NCBI GenBank assembly: GCA_023333565.1 | Contig: JAJKFH010002656.1 | Span: forward strand, 682,001 to 746,000 | DNA: 64,000 nucleotides | Direction of reading: 5' to 3' | Source: Puffinus mauretanicus | Lineage: Eukaryota; Chordata; Aves; Procellariiformes; Procellariidae | Shown here: positions 21,927 through 34,500 of the stretch, one piece after another | How positions within the stretch are numbered: the stretch's first letter is position 1 | Layout of the letters: each line of letters starts with the position of its first letter | Made by a program: the position numbers and the translations under genes | The notes under the pieces: generated by a model | Told to the model about the DNA's origin: nothing | Seen by the model: only the letters and a program-made list of their open reading frames with translations | Databases searched by the model: none

Positions 21927-24900
21927 CCACTGCAACTGGGACTCACCTGCACAGCTTATAGATCCAAAAGAAGTCAGCTTTTACTATCAAAAATCCTATC
22001 CTATTCTCTGTGGGCAGCTTCCAGCTTCTGCCTGGGAGCATATGCTTGTTCACCTTTATATCATTACATTAGCTTGCATGTTGACAGCTGCTATCAATGT
22101 CTACACAGGTATCTAAGCACCCTATGGGATCCTACTAGCCCTTGCAAATCTTTACCTCTAGGGCTCAGGAATAGAAAGCATCTCTATACGTTTCACCTGA
22201 AAAGATGGCAGTAAGGTAGACATTTCAGCTAGCTAAGTAGAAACAAATGTGTTTCTCAAACAAGCTCCAGCTGGGCCATCCCAAAAGGCCTGCCTCATCA
22301 ACAGCTGACTGGTAACAGACCTTTTAGTGGGTAATGGATAAGGAAGGCTATTCTCAACGTACTGAAGACTCCACTTCCCGGGGGGCTTAAAGAGATGTGC
22401 CCGTTTCTGATCTGGCCCTAGAAATGGGCAAGGAGCTACTGAAACGCAACTGGCACCGGTGCAGGTTTTGCCCCCTTTTGAGCGCAGGGCACGCATCCTG
22501 CCCTCTCTGCCGGCAAGGAGGCACCTTCCTCCAAATCCTGCTGCTCTGACTGAAAAGCTCCCTCTCCCCCACATGGTCCCTACGCTGTTTTCCATTGCCT
22601 TCTAACGAGAAGTGATAATTCACTCAAATCATCCAGTGCAGAAACTTGTGTACAAGTACTTTCTACTCCACTGCAGTCCAAATGAAAAGGGTTAAATAGT
22701 ACAAACAGCAAGTCTTTTCTAACCTGCTCCTTTTAGCTGAAGCAGGTCAGGGAATATTCACAAGAGCAGCAATGCCGGCACACTTGAGGAGAGGAGCAAT
22801 GAACTCTTGCAGTAACCGCAGCATAGTCATTGGCAGCCTGAGCTCTTACCTGCACCCTTCCCCAAAGCGGCAGAATTCAGCTAGACTGAACCATCTGAAC
22901 CTTGATGTCTAGTTAGGACGTGTAAGACAGAGAGCTTAGCTTAATTTTAGAACTTGGGTAGAATAAGAGGAGTGGAAATGAGAAAAATTTGCATATTTCT
23001 AATAGTCTGGAGCATCTTTGACAGAGAAGAGAAACCACCACCACCTTCTTTTCTGAGTTATTTCTCAGGCTTGAGCAGTACTGGAAAACCCGCGAGGCCA
23101 GCCCTCGACTACACGTGCTCCGCGGAAGTGATCAATCCCCGCTTCTCCTTCCCAAAAGAAACAAAGGCAGAAGGGGAATTATTTCTGATATCTCAGAAAT
23201 GGCACTGCTCACACAAGACTATCCATCATAAGTGACATGTGTACAACGTTGCATTACCTCTTCAGTGCCACCCATCTATCACACCTGCAACGCTGCTGTT
23301 ATCTATTAATATTTCGTTGAAATCTCTCTACCCATACATTTCCTAGTGCATCCCTCACAGAAGTGTTGATGAGCAAACTAGAGCCCTAGTAAATTCTACA
23401 GGAAGATACGAAGAAGATTATTTTAAAATCAAGCAATTAATGAAACAACTTTACCATGATTCTGAAGCACTTCAAGGGGCTAGAAGGTTAACAGAAAGAT
23501 AACCACACATTTGACTGCAAAAAAGATGCAGATTTTTCTATACTTTCAAGCAAGGTTTCCCAGAGCTGCGTTCACAAAGGACTACTGATTTAGCTCTCTG
23601 GGAGGTACCAGGAACACTGACTTGAGCAACCAGGGTCTCAAGCTGGAATCTGGTCCAATTTTCTGGACGGCCATCCTATGAAACAGCTATCCCTGTATTC
23701 AGCAGATACAACAAATGAAAAAAGAAGCACCCGGCAGCTGGCCCTGGAGTTGCTGTTTGGAACTGCCAGGAGAAAGAGCTGGGCCCTTTTTCCAGGCCAT
23801 CCTCCCTTCCCCTCCGACTGGGGACTCCCACGGTCCCTCACCCTCTGGCTTTCCCTCCAGTAACATCAGAACCACTCCCGTGCCGTCAGTCAGAGCCGGT
23901 GAGGGATGCCAGTGACTACATGGCGCAATATGGCACTCGGTGAGGCTATTTGAGGGGCTGCATCAGGGAGCGGGGACAGCTCCCCTTCCCCTTCTTGCGC
24001 GGGGGCTGCTCGCCCGTGCCAGCCCACAAGATCAATGAACCACTTTGCAGTGTGGGAGTGCAGCTCTCGAGATGACAGTCCTCACTGAACAACACAAGGA
24101 CTTCATCACCTCCTCTGGCAAGTGCTTCAGTGCAGGAAATCATCCCTCCCCTATCATTCCACACGGGAACTGCCATTTTTTCCACCAAGTCAGCAGCTTC
24201 CTTAGAACTGAGACCCGCCGTGAAATAGGGTGCGGGTGCAGATATTTTAATTCCATTTTATGATTCTTAACATCTTCACCTCAAAGGCAAGGTGCTTTTT
24301 AACTCTGGTTCATTTTTAAACAGCAGGAAATGTAGTTTAATATGTTTTTCAAAAGCGGTAAGAACAGAAAGGGAAAAATACAGGCAATTGGGAGAATAAA
24401 TGGAACAGGAAACTGAATGTTGTATCTGCAAAACAGTATGTACTTTTCATGCAGAGCTGATTAGCATGAACCAAAGGGTTTAAGAAAACAAGAAGCGTGG
24501 TACTAGAGAGAGAGCAGGATGCCATTGCTAATACAAAGGTCTTTATCCCTAGCACTTCATGTCCCTTCTTCCTGACCCTTGGCCCTTTATGTCTTTGTGT
24601 CCCAGTTTTCCTAAAAAGGAAATCACAACTGCTTCCTTCCTAATAATTAGGAGGACAACCCCCGTCACTAACCAGCGCTGTCAGCACACCTACTGCTGAC
24701 CGCAGTGGGGGATCTGGGCCAGGAGGGCTCCCCGCGCTTGGCCCTACCGTGTAGAACGCATGCTGAAATCCTTGCGCTTCCCTGCAGCGTGCAAACTCAC
24801 TCATCTTCAGTTTGACAGTTAGCTCTCAAGCGCTGACGGATGAAGCTGGGGCTGTATCCATCCCACTGCACTTCCACAGCGGGCTACCTGTGTGGTAGGG

Positions 24901-26639
24901 AGAGCTTTGCTGCTGGAAAAGCCTCTCTTGCACGGCTGCAGTCCATTAAGGCAAACTGCAATCTGTGCCAGTTCACCTTAATGTGCTGGGCTGTGAGCTA
25001 TGGCAGCTCAGGAGCTGATTCAAAAATGATTAAGCCGCTCTCGCTGCAAGGGGAGCTACTTCGGGACCAGGGGCGGGCGAGAGCTGGGCACAGCAACTTC
25101 CTCCACTGCTGCACGTTAACTCACAAACATCTGCGGACCAAGCCCCTGAGAAGGAAGGAGGGTCACCGAGGGACTCCACGGGTCACAGTCTGTTTTAACA
25201 CAGACCCCGTCAGGTACATACGTGTGTGTGGCACATACATGTGTACGGCCGTGTGCCACCTCTTTGTGGTTTTGCTGCCATGCACCTCATCCTATTCTTA
25301 CCCACATACAGGGCTTGTTAGCCCAAAAACTATTTTTTCCTCACTGTTTTAAATGCTTGTGTGTTCACCACAACTTTTTAGAGAGAGGGAGGAGTGCCTG
25401 TAGAACACGGAAAGGGTAAACCAAAGAGGGAAGGATGCTGCTGGCTCTGAGTGCCATGCCCAGGGCCTGGCACTTTGGCACCTGGGAGCCAGCAGCAGGA
25501 GAGTGCGCGGTGGGCACGCGTTTATCCCCTCCTCTCAGCCCAGAGACTCTGCTGGAAATGGTGCGAGCAACTTGTCTGCGAGACTCCAGCTGCCAGTCAG
25601 CCACGCTGGCTGCACTCCTTTGTTTCTCAGTTTTTCTCTTAGGGCCCTGCACAGAGGGAGGCTGAAGCGTGTGCTCAGCAGCTGGGCTCCATGCCCACAA
25701 AGAAAGAAGGGAAGGAGATGTCTGAAATACTGGCAGAGCAGCTTGTTTTCAGCAAGGAAAAGAGGCAATGTCAGCTCTGGCGCTGCACTGGAAATGGAAT
25801 TGGGCTTCCCCTGTGGAGACCAGTGAAATAAGTGGGTGCCGCAGAATCAAACGGCGTGGGTTGTATTTCAAAACTAACAGGTATCACTACTGAACAGCTC
25901 TTAACAGCAATACGTGACTCGCCAGCAAGGCAGCAGGCACAGGCTCAGACAGAGAGCCAGCAGCACCCCTGCGAGATGCTGTGAGCCAGCATGTTGCTGG
26001 GTCCCACAGCAGCGGCTCTCATGCCACCATGCAGCTCTGCTGCCCAGCTCACCTATCTCCCCGCACATAACCCAGGTTGCAGAGGCTGCTCTGGCCAGGC
26101 TCCGAGGGATGGTGGGCTCAGGAGAGAGGAGCCTGGCCCACCGTGGCCCAGTGGCAGAGCAGAAACACAAGCCAGACCTCCAGGTTCCCACTCTGGTCCA
26201 CCGTGCCCCTAGCCTTTAGTCCCCCTTGTTCATATGTACTGATTTTACTTTATATATAATTTACATATTTATTCTTAGTTGCAGTGATGCCCCCAAAACT
26301 ACTCAGACGACTGGGGTTCAACGAAAGGTTAAGAAAAGATCATTTTGATAGCAGCACTTACAGATACATATTAAATACAAGAACAACTACACCCCACTGC
26401 TTCTACTGTGAAAGTGAAGGGGTGAATTAAGAAGCGCCCTCTTCGTTTGGTTTGCCGCTGGTGGCTGCTCCTGTCGTGCTGCTTTGGAGCCCTGTTATTT
26501 TATTATCACCATCTTTATGACTGCCCAGGGAAAGAGCAATCGCAGCTTTGCGGCTTCCCGGAGCAGCTGTCCTCCTGCACCGCTGCAGCCGGCGAGCTGA
26601 CACCAGACCCCGGCGCTATGCTTTTTATGGCCATTCCAC
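21927..26639. other. Unique non-coding sequence
   Basis: No gene is recognised. The longest open frame, 24840-25352 (170 codons, plus), has high cysteine and serine, no domain, and no codon pattern I can vouch for. Frames at 25365-25826 overlap in four registers, which argues for stop-poor GC-rich DNA, not genes. Confidence 0.5.
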
Positions 26640-26745
26640 TTCTAATCGGAGCGACAAGGAGCATGCAGAGTCATGCACCGAACCAAGGAGATATTAGCTA
26701 ATTGAAATTGTGCCACCAGTGCACTAAATGCTAGTCACTTAAATC
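26640..26745. promoter_or_regulatory. Candidate regulatory block with TAATTG core
   Basis: Unique sequence with TTCTAATCGGAGC, two TCATGCA/GCATGCA words, and ATTAGCTAATTGAAATTG (TAATTG at 26699-26704), directly before a pyrimidine tract. There is no coding signal. Motif-based suggestion only. Confidence 0.2.
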
Positions 26746-26746
26746 A

Positions 26747-26850
26747 ATCTCTTCCTTCTTCCTCTCACCTCCATCTCATTCTCTCCACCTTCCCTGCATC
26801 TCCATCCTTCCCTCCCCCTCTCCTCCTTCTCAGCCCCCCCTTTCCCAAAA
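26747..26850. repeat. Polypyrimidine tract
   Basis: About 100 bases almost wholly C and T (CTCTTCCTTCTTCCTCTCACC, TTCCCTCCCCCTCTCCTCCTTC). Long polypurine-polypyrimidine tracts can form triplex (H-DNA) structures. No polypyrimidine-AG acceptor leading to a recognised exon follows. Confidence 0.7.
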
Positions 26851-27499
26851 TCCCCCGTCTGACTCCTAATCCCTCCAGGGCGATTAAACCAGGACCAACA
26901 ACAAAGGAAAGGCGACAGGAAACCCTATTATTTATCCTCTGCAGCACATTCTCCCCTTGGGCTTGCAGCACCCACCCCTCCTGCAGGTAGCTGCCCCCCA
27001 GGCCCGGGGGCCGATGGTCCCCACCAGCTGGGGTACCTGGGGTGCTGCGCAGTTGCAGTGGGCGCCTTCCCCCCTCCCTGCACCTAAGAGGCACTCGTCT
27101 TTCTCAGAGCAATTACCACGAATGATTTATGTGGCCAGTCAAGAGGGCCTGCCAGGGTTCTTATTTCATCTCTGAAAAAAGGAACTCTGCTGGAATTTTA
27201 TCAGGGAGCTTGGATTAAATTGACAGCTGCCTTTTGTTTTTTTTTTAAAGACCTTCCCTTCGGAGCCCGGCATTCTGCCTGGATCTGGGGGGGAAATCCA
27301 ACACCACGCAAAGGGTACAAGCCCCTCCTGTAAGAGAAAAATCCATTTTCTTCTCTCCGTATACATTTTAGGTGAGGCCATTTTTAAGGAGCTGACATTT
27401 GGGAACGATCCCTACTCCCACCGACTCGAAACAGCATTTTATTTCACTTCACTGAAGCCACCAAGGCAACAGCTTTTCCTCCCTGGTACAAGTGTCTGT

Positions 27500-27975
27500 T
27501 AGGCTGACAGAGGGAAACGATGGAGTCTCCACCTCAACAAGAGCACAGTCACCGAATTCAGTTTAAAAGGCTGCCAGCCCCACCGCACACAAAGCCTCCC
27601 GCGTACCGTCCCGCGGCCAGGCGCGCAAACGCTCCGAGGCACGCAGATGCACGGGGAGAGATGCGTGCAGGCAGACAGGCAGACGCGCTGGGAGATGCAC
27701 ATATTGAAAGCCAGGATTGCGCAGGCAGGCAGATGCCGGCACGTCGGCTGACTCGGAGAGACCCAGGCGGGCAGGAAGGCACAGGCAGACATGCTGGGAC
27801 ACACCGGAGCAGAGCCCGTATGGAGCACGCAGGCAAACACAAGCTGAAGCGAGGTGCGCACACGAGAGACGCCAACAGGCATGCGGCTACAGACAAAATC
27901 GCCCGGCACAAAAACGTGCCGACAAAGGCAAACGCAAACACAGAAGGCAGGGATAGACACACAGACAGAGCTGAT
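27500..27975. repeat. Degenerate GCAGGCAGA-type minisatellite-like array
   Basis: From about 27630 the sequence repeats variants of CAGGCAGAC and GCAGGCAGATGC (GCAGGCAGACAGGCAGACGCG, GCAGGCAGGCAGATGCC, GGCGGGCAGGAAGGCACAGG, CAGGCATGCGG, CACACAGACAGAG). The units are heavily diverged and vary in length. Because the motif lacks stops, frames of 152 codons (plus) and 134-167 codons (minus) stay open across it. The predicted peptides are low-complexity, rich in arginine and alanine on one strand and in cysteine on the other, and do not look like a real protein. CpG content is high. Confidence 0.55.
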
Positions 27976-27999
27976 TAAAACTTCAGGCTCTGCCAACAG

Positions 28000-28200
28000 C
28001 AAGAGGTATTAACGAGTATTTAACAAAGTCAGCTGCCTCTTGCCTGCCTTCGCATAGTGGATGGTTCTTGCACACCCTTCGAACATATTTGAAAGCATTT
28101 GTTCCCTAGATAACACAATTTGGGCTTTGTATATTTGTGAGGCAAAGTCCAACATGAAGACATAAAATTATTGAAGATGCCAGCGGAGATTACAGCATCA
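28000..28200. promoter_or_regulatory. Candidate conserved non-coding element
   Basis: Unique sequence between the minisatellite-like array and plain AT-rich DNA, with GTATTAACGAGTATTTAACAAAG, CCCTAGATAACACAATTTGGGC and AAATTATTGAAGATGCC. A GATAA word is seen. No coding signal. Suggestion from composition only. Confidence 0.18.
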
Positions 28201-29230
28201 ATGCTGGGAGGTCTAGATTTGTGTGTATTGCCTTAAAAACAATTCTGGTTTTGATACAAAGCAGCAGTTTTTCTCTGTACCGCAGGGTGGGAGGGGGGAG
28301 GAGAAGAGTATGTTAATTTTGTATAAAAAAAAGTGAAAAAGATTACAAAATAGAGATGAGCAGTCCAATAACAACACTAAAAAGGTGACAGAAAGAGGAT
28401 GCAGGGCGGTATAGTTCACACAAAGGAGAGGCGTGTCTCACTGCAAAGGACTCTGTCAACCTGAAATCCAGGCATTTCCCAGACACAAGTTTAAAGTATT
28501 TTCAACAAATTCACCTACACAGATGCCTGCTCTAGCTTCTGGTTTTTTCTACTGACATTTTCATACTTTCAGATGCTTCTCTGCCTGCCATCACTTCACG
28601 GAAGAGCTAAACATGCATTTGGGGGAACGAACCAACGACACAGAAAAAACACGGACACAAACTACACGCGTGTGCTGCTAAGTGCACCAAGACATTAGAC
28701 AGGAGAGAAAGAAAAAACACTGTTTTACCTCATACTTTCTCCTCTTGACACCTTAGGTTTTGCCATCGACAACAGTAACACTAATCAATTTCAGAAGAAA
28801 AGATGCTTTAAAGCCAGTTGGCATCCCTTTGAGATGCAAAACCTTTAAGATCCACTTGTTTCTTGCTACTCTGCCCACCCAAACTGCTGCGCACCCTCCG
28901 GGCACAGGCGTCAGAAGCGTGGCCCAGCTAGATAGGGCCAGACTGGTCCAAGACCGTCCTTCCTTTCAGAGACCTTTTTTGCTCTTCAGCTTCTACCAGA
29001 GATTACCAGACTGCTATAGCCATGCAATGCAAACTGTCTTGCTGGGTCTACTTGCCTGGGTGCCTGCCTATTCGGGGACAGTCAGGAACACCCGGGTAAA
29101 ACTTATTTTGTATTTCAATGCTCATACAGCAAAGCACGTTAAAACCCCCGCAAATGCTCTTAGGTGCAAAGAAAGTGGCCATGGATCAGAAATTCTCCAC
29201 GGTGGGCCCAGGATGAATCACAGCACTTAG
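28201..29230. other. Unique non-coding sequence
   Basis: No gene is seen. The 156-codon frame at 28760-29230 ends at the CR1 border and has no recognisable domain. Confidence 0.5.
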
Positions 29231-29945
29231 AATAGAATCATAGAATCATACAGGTTGGAAAAGACCTCTAAGATCGTCGTGTCCAACCGTCAACCCAACA
29301 CACCATGTCCACTAAACCATGTCCCTAAGGGCCTCATCTACAAGTCTTTTAAATACTTCCAGGGATGGTGACTCAACCACTTCCCTGGGCAGCCTGTTCC
29401 AAGGCCTGATCTTTCAGTAAAGAAATTTCTCCTAATGTCCAATCTAAACCTCCCTGAGCGCAACTTGAGGCCATTTCCTCTCGTCCTATCGCTGGTTACT
29501 TGGGAGAAGAGACCAACACCCACCTCGCTACAACCTCCTTTCAGGCAGTTGTAGAGCGCGATGAGGTCTCCCCTCAGCCTCCTCTTCTCCAGGCTAAACA
29601 ACCCCAGTTCCCTCAGCCACTCCTCATAAGACTTGTGCTCCAGGCCCTTCACCAGCTTCTTGCCCTTCTCTGGACACGCCCAACACCTCCATGTCCTTCT
29701 GTAGTGAGGGGCCCAAAACTGAACACAGGATTCGAGGTGCGGCCTCACCAGTGCCGAGTACAGGGGCATGATCACCTCCCTGCTCCTGCTGGCCACACTA
29801 TTCCTAATACAGGCCAGGATGCCATTGGCCTTCTTGGCCACCTGAGCACACTGCCAGCTCATGTTCAGCCGGCTGTCAATCAGCACCCGCAGGTCCTTTT
29901 CCTCTGGGCAGCTTTCCAGCCACTCTTCCCCAAGCTTAACTTAAC
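29231..29945 (-). mobile_element. CR1 LINE, 5'-truncated copy (second)
   Basis: A second CR1 on the minus strand. Its tail appears as AATAGAATCATAGAATCATACAGG (29231-29254), followed by TTGGAAAAGACCTCTAAGAT and the GTCCAACCGTCAACCCAACA segment. The latter marks a different CR1 subfamily from the copy at 5503. It is longer (about 715 bases) and reaches further into the reverse transcriptase. It ends abruptly near 29945 in unique DNA. The body is well preserved by eye, so the insertion is fairly recent on the avian scale. Confidence 0.95.
29338..29930 (-). pseudogene. CR1 ORF2 reverse transcriptase C-terminal half, disrupted
   Basis: Encodes, on the minus strand, the region after the reverse transcriptase active site. 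Seen in order are [111 protein letters not shown] and [13 protein letters not shown]. Two lesions are visible. After QFWAPHYRR the reading leaves the CR1 frame and returns at [10 protein letters not shown], so a short frameshifted stretch (about 29660-29705) replaces the normal RVQRRA block. After FFTE a small deletion shifts frame so the usual end is read out of register (about 29410-29420). The copy is dead. Confidence 0.9.
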
Positions 29946-30750
29946 GTTGAATCCAAAAAAGCTGCACTTTGTGTTGCCACTTCATGTATTACAAAATGGC
30001 CACATTTTCTTATTTACTCCTTCCTGCCTCCCATCACTACTTTTCCCCTAAGTGGGCATGTTTACAGAAGCTTAAGAGCTTCCAGCTCCTGTGCCCTGGC
30101 TTCACTCTCCCAGCTATAGGCTTTCTGCCTGTCCCTGGGCAAACCTAGTGCTGGAGAAGCAATATGGAAAAATGACCGAAAAACAAAAGAGAATACAGCC
30201 TCTCTGCAAAGTGGCAACATGCCTTTGTCAAGTCCCTGACTTAGCTGCGCTGGCTTCTCTAGCTTCCCAATGGTACGGTAACGAACGGTGCAGCTACAGC
30301 TGTATGGTACGCTGGGTGACGTGCAGATGCATCTTCTTCGGCTGTTGCTGGGGGGAAATAAGGGCTGACACAGGCAGGACGTTCTTTGCACTTGTAGAGG
30401 GAAGAGGAAAATAAAATCAATATAAGAAGCCAGTGGAAGTTGACTGCTGTGGATCTGTCCCTTATCACACTCTCAGTAAATACGCTCGCCACACCAGGCC
30501 CTTTGGTCGGCTGTGTGAGATGCTGGGAGCACCGTTATCCTGGTCCAAGCAGCACACTCAGCAGTGGTGCCTGAATCCTAGCCCTGCTCTCAAAGCTAAC
30601 ACAAGAGCAGTCACATCTCAGAGCCTGTAATTAAGCACCTGAGGAAAAGTGATGGATTTTTCCGAGCTTTTAGCATCTCTGACTGATAAAGATATTGCTG
30701 CTCCCAGGACTCACATCCCTGACAAATCAGGCTACTTATATATAGACAGC
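29946..30750. other. Unique non-coding sequence
   Basis: No gene is recognised; overlapping frames at 30062-30492 lie on both strands without domains. Confidence 0.5.
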
Positions 30751-30792
30751 TAGCTAACGTTGGAGACCTGTGTTTGAAAACCTGAGTATCAG
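30751..30792 (+). repeat. Possible MIR-like SINE head
   Basis: TAGCTAACGTTGGAGACCTGTGTTTGAAAACCTGAGTATC resembles the 'gtgggagacctgggttcaaatcc' part of a tRNA-derived SINE. It is short and could be chance. Confidence 0.25.
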
Positions 30793-31324
30793 TCATCTGC
30801 TGCAGCTAAGCGTGCAGCTGGTGGGGGCACCCTGTTCTCCTTTTGAAGTCAGGGGTGAACACTGTGGCATTCAAAGACCAAGCTAGCATCTTCATCACCG
30901 ATCTCTTAAAGATCTCACCAAGACCAGTCACTCCTCCCTGCCTCTGGTCACATCACTTGGATAAAGGAGGAGAGCTGGATACTCTGTTAAACAAAGAGGG
31001 TTATGTTAATTTGATGCTAATTAGGTGCATCCATACGGCCCTGCTGTAGAATTACTTCCCTCTGCCCAGGCCTTCTCCACGCTGCAGGAAGGATGATGAG
31101 GGAGGTGACAAGGGGAGCACAGCGAGGATGACGAGTATAATGCGGGGAGTCCAGCATCACCGAGAGAAAGGACGAACCCCGTTACCTTTGGTGGGCTTTG
31201 CTCCATTTGTGGCTCAGTCCCCTCCCAGTGCAACCCTTTACAAGGCTGCCAAGCTCTCAGTCCCAGAAATAGCATGTCAGGCAGCAGAAAAACCAGAGGG
31301 GAGGGGGAGATGCAGATAAAAATA
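30793..31324. other. Unique non-coding sequence
   Basis: No gene. GTTAATTTGATGCTAATTAGGTGC (about 31004-31027) is a compact homeodomain-like cluster. Confidence 0.45.
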
Positions 31325-31500
31325 GAGAGAAATGTTGATTGCATTGTTACTGCTTCAATTAAGCTCAGACACTTCAGCCTGATGAGTCAACAGCAATGAC
31401 AAGAGGGCACAGAAAACAAGAGCGACTGCAATGCAAAACCAGTTTACCAGTCCCATTAACGTGGAAGGCACTAAACTCCCAAACCAGTCACTTTGATAGG
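31325..31500. promoter_or_regulatory. Candidate conserved non-coding element
   Basis: Unique block with GTTGATTGCATTGTTACTGCTTCAATTAAGC (ATTGTT SOX-like and CAATTA homeodomain-like words), TGATGAGTCAACAG (TGAGTCA, a perfect AP-1 site at 31383-31389) and ACTTTGATAGGG. No coding or repeat signal. Assigned from motifs only. Confidence 0.22.
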
Positions 31501-34500
31501 GAAAGGAGGAACAGCTCTGACATTGTCCCCTCCGCGCAAGTCTGACAACAGCAGCAGAAACAACAAAAAGGCACAGAGTTAATAATGACCGAGCAGCGAG
31601 AGCCGATGGCTCTGTAAAAGAGCGGCCCTCAACAGCCCAGCATGCAGCAGCGGGGCAGTAAAAGCGGGGCATTAGAGGCCAGCTCGGCCTGTTCAAATGA
31701 AGCCATTGTATTCTCCAGGGGCTTAAATCACACTTGTGATGCTTTGTGTGTTTCTTCAGCGGCGGAGGAGACAGGGAAGTAACAGATGGGTATAATTACA
31801 GGGACCAAGGCACAGTCTCCTCTCCACCACCCCGTGCGATGCACGTTTTCTCTACAGGAATAGAGTGCCCCGCGCCCCCCATGAGCGGGGGTGATCCTAC
31901 CCCCTCCCCGCACCATCCCTGCTGCTGGGAGCTGACAGAGCAGGGATTTTGGTCAGGGCAGAGGCGCAAACACAACATGTGCTGAGTGAGGAGGAGGACC
32001 AGCAGTGCTACCAGACGAGAGGTTTCCGTGGGAGGGCACTGTGGTTGGGTGGGAGCAGCCACCAGCTGCCCCGATCGGCAGGGGACAGGCATGGGGCTGA
32101 GGCAGGAGACAGCGGGGTGGAAGGCGGGCAAAAACTTTCGAATGACCTTTGGACTAAGAAATTACTGTTGTGGTTGTCTGTGTCACGACTACATAAAATC
32201 GTTCTCCAAAAAGAAAAGAAGAGAAGCAGTTGGTCACAACTTCAAACAGTCTGCCTCTCGGCCTTGCCACACCACACCCTGGGAAATGTTCACCTCTCTC
32301 TGTGAAGTGGTTTACAACACGTATAACATCGGCATTTATTGCACTGTCTGCCAGCGCTCCTCCTTTGACCATCCCCATCAAAGGGATGCTGAGGAAGTCA
32401 CGTATGGGACTGCTTACGACCAGCAGCAGTTCCATAAAGCTCTGCTCCGCAGTCCTGGGCTGCCCAGGTTATCCCACCATGTCCCAACGCAGGCGTTCAC
32501 CCCACCCTTGTCCTTACAGTGTAATATAATGGTCTTACACGTAAAGGTTTTCTTACCCTAGTATCCATCTTTGACAGTAGCCAACCATGAATGCTTAAGG
32601 AAAGTGTAAAAGGAACAAGGACAAATATACAGCAAGCCTTCCCCTGGGACCCCTCCCAGCTTCCAGCAATCCGAGGATTAGGAGCATCCCGTGCTAGAGA
32701 CTGCGTCGCTCTAGCACACTCTCATTTTCAACTGCAAACCTCTCCATGCATTTATCCAATTTCTTTTACATGCAGCTTTTGCAACAGGGTGCAGCAGGGA
32801 ATTCTGAAACATTAAGTAGATGTTGTGCAGAAAACCAAACCAAACCAAAACATCCTTTTGCTTTAAACCTGCTGCCCGCTCCTGTGCTGCTGGAGTGCTC
32901 CAGAGACACTACAAATCTCATGCTCTTTTTCCTTGACGGTGGGGAGACCTCACGTTTGGGGCAGTTCCCTGGGTACCCGGCTGCCTCCTGCAGTTCCACC
33001 TGTGTACCCTTTGCTGAATGGCTTTCCAAGGGATTCCCACCTCTCTGTAGCTGACTAGCTAGCCATCGATGGTGGCAGGGATATACAATTTTAAGACTAT
33101 GCTATGCTTAGGTTAAAAAGCTCCCTTTTGAGCCTAGAGGCCCATTAATTTGCATGGTTCGGGCTTGCTGTGCCCACCGGTGTTTGAGAAAGCAAAGTGC
33201 CAAGCAGCACCTCCAGCTGCCTTTGCCTCCTTTGCCCAGGGAGGAGGTGCCCAACCGATGTGGGCTTGATTGGGGTGGCATTTGGCAGCAGTCTGGAAAG
33301 GGGCTCCCATGCCTAGCGTGGCACAGCTTGCCCACCACCAACCACCCCCACTCCAAAACACGGGCAGAACGTGCCAGGCTTTATGAGCTGAAACGCTGGC
33401 AGTTTAACACCACTTAGCTGAGCTGGTCTAGATGCTGGTGCAGGAGAAAGGAAATGGCGACCTACGGCAAGCCTGGGCGCTCCACAAGTGCACCTGGGAA
33501 TTGCACTTTACCTTCTCAGCTGGGGCGGCATCTGAGTGAAAGGGAGCTGCTGAAAGGAAAATGAGTACACCTGGAAACACGCGACAGCACCTGGGGTGAA
33601 AAACTGCATACCCCTCTGCATGGTGGGGATACAGTTATCCGCTTCTGAGACATGAACCTGCCAGAGAGGAAAAGGGCTGGCACAGGATTAGAGCAAGTAA
33701 AGTTCGAAAGTCCTTAGATCCTGTGTTTGCACATGCACGGGGCCACATCCAAGGTTCACAGTCTTTCTGGTAGCTATTCATCAAAACATTTGCATTGCCA
33801 ATTTGGACAATGTTCGTTAAAATCTATGTTTAGTTTGCAAGACTCACACCAGACTCTCCAAATAAATGACCCACCGACTTAATCTCTTTTCCTAATGTTA
33901 TCTCCCGATATTTAGGATGACTTCACGCCAGATACCTTGCTAAAGAGAGGAGAGTTGAGTTGGGGGAGGAGCGGAGAGTGGGCTGCTCAGGGGAAGAGCC
34001 CAGCCGATATTCATTCCGTTTCACTCCCCTGTGAGTCCCTTTCCATCACACTACTGAGCACAACACAATTAGTGAAAAGGGCCCATTTTTCCTCCAGGAA
34101 CCAAGGTCCCAAAAAGGTACAGCTTCAACATCATTAGCAGTTCATCTTCTTAAACCTCCGGGCAGCCCCTAGGCAGATCCCCCTCATGCAAACCCCACAC
34201 CCCTCCTCTTTTTTGGTGTCTGCTTATCAAACTAATGAAGCACATCTAGACTGAAAGGTCTTGGGGTAGAAGACAGCAGCTTAACCATGATTCAGTACAT
34301 GTCCTTTCCCCTCCTCCTCTTTATCAAATAAAGCAAGCAGAATTTCCTACACTTAAATGGAAGGGAGGAGGAAGGAAGGAGGGTAAGGGGAGGGAGACGT
34401 TTGTCTAGTAATTCCCTGCAGAAGGAGATGTCTGTTTACTTTCTTTGACTGAGCACTTGCATATTAAAAAGGCTCGGCTCCTTAGCGGACAGGATTTATC

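Noticed and set aside
24840..25352. 170-codon open frame, plus strand
   Set aside because: No recognisable domain, cysteine/serine-rich composition, no flanking splice or polyadenylation support.
27499..28002. 167-codon cysteine-rich frame, minus strand
   Set aside because: Arises from the stop-poor degenerate GCAGGCAGA array; low-complexity translation with mirrored frames.
29500..30051. 183-codon open frame, plus strand
   Set aside because: Mostly the antisense of the CR1 reverse transcriptase; a shadow frame.
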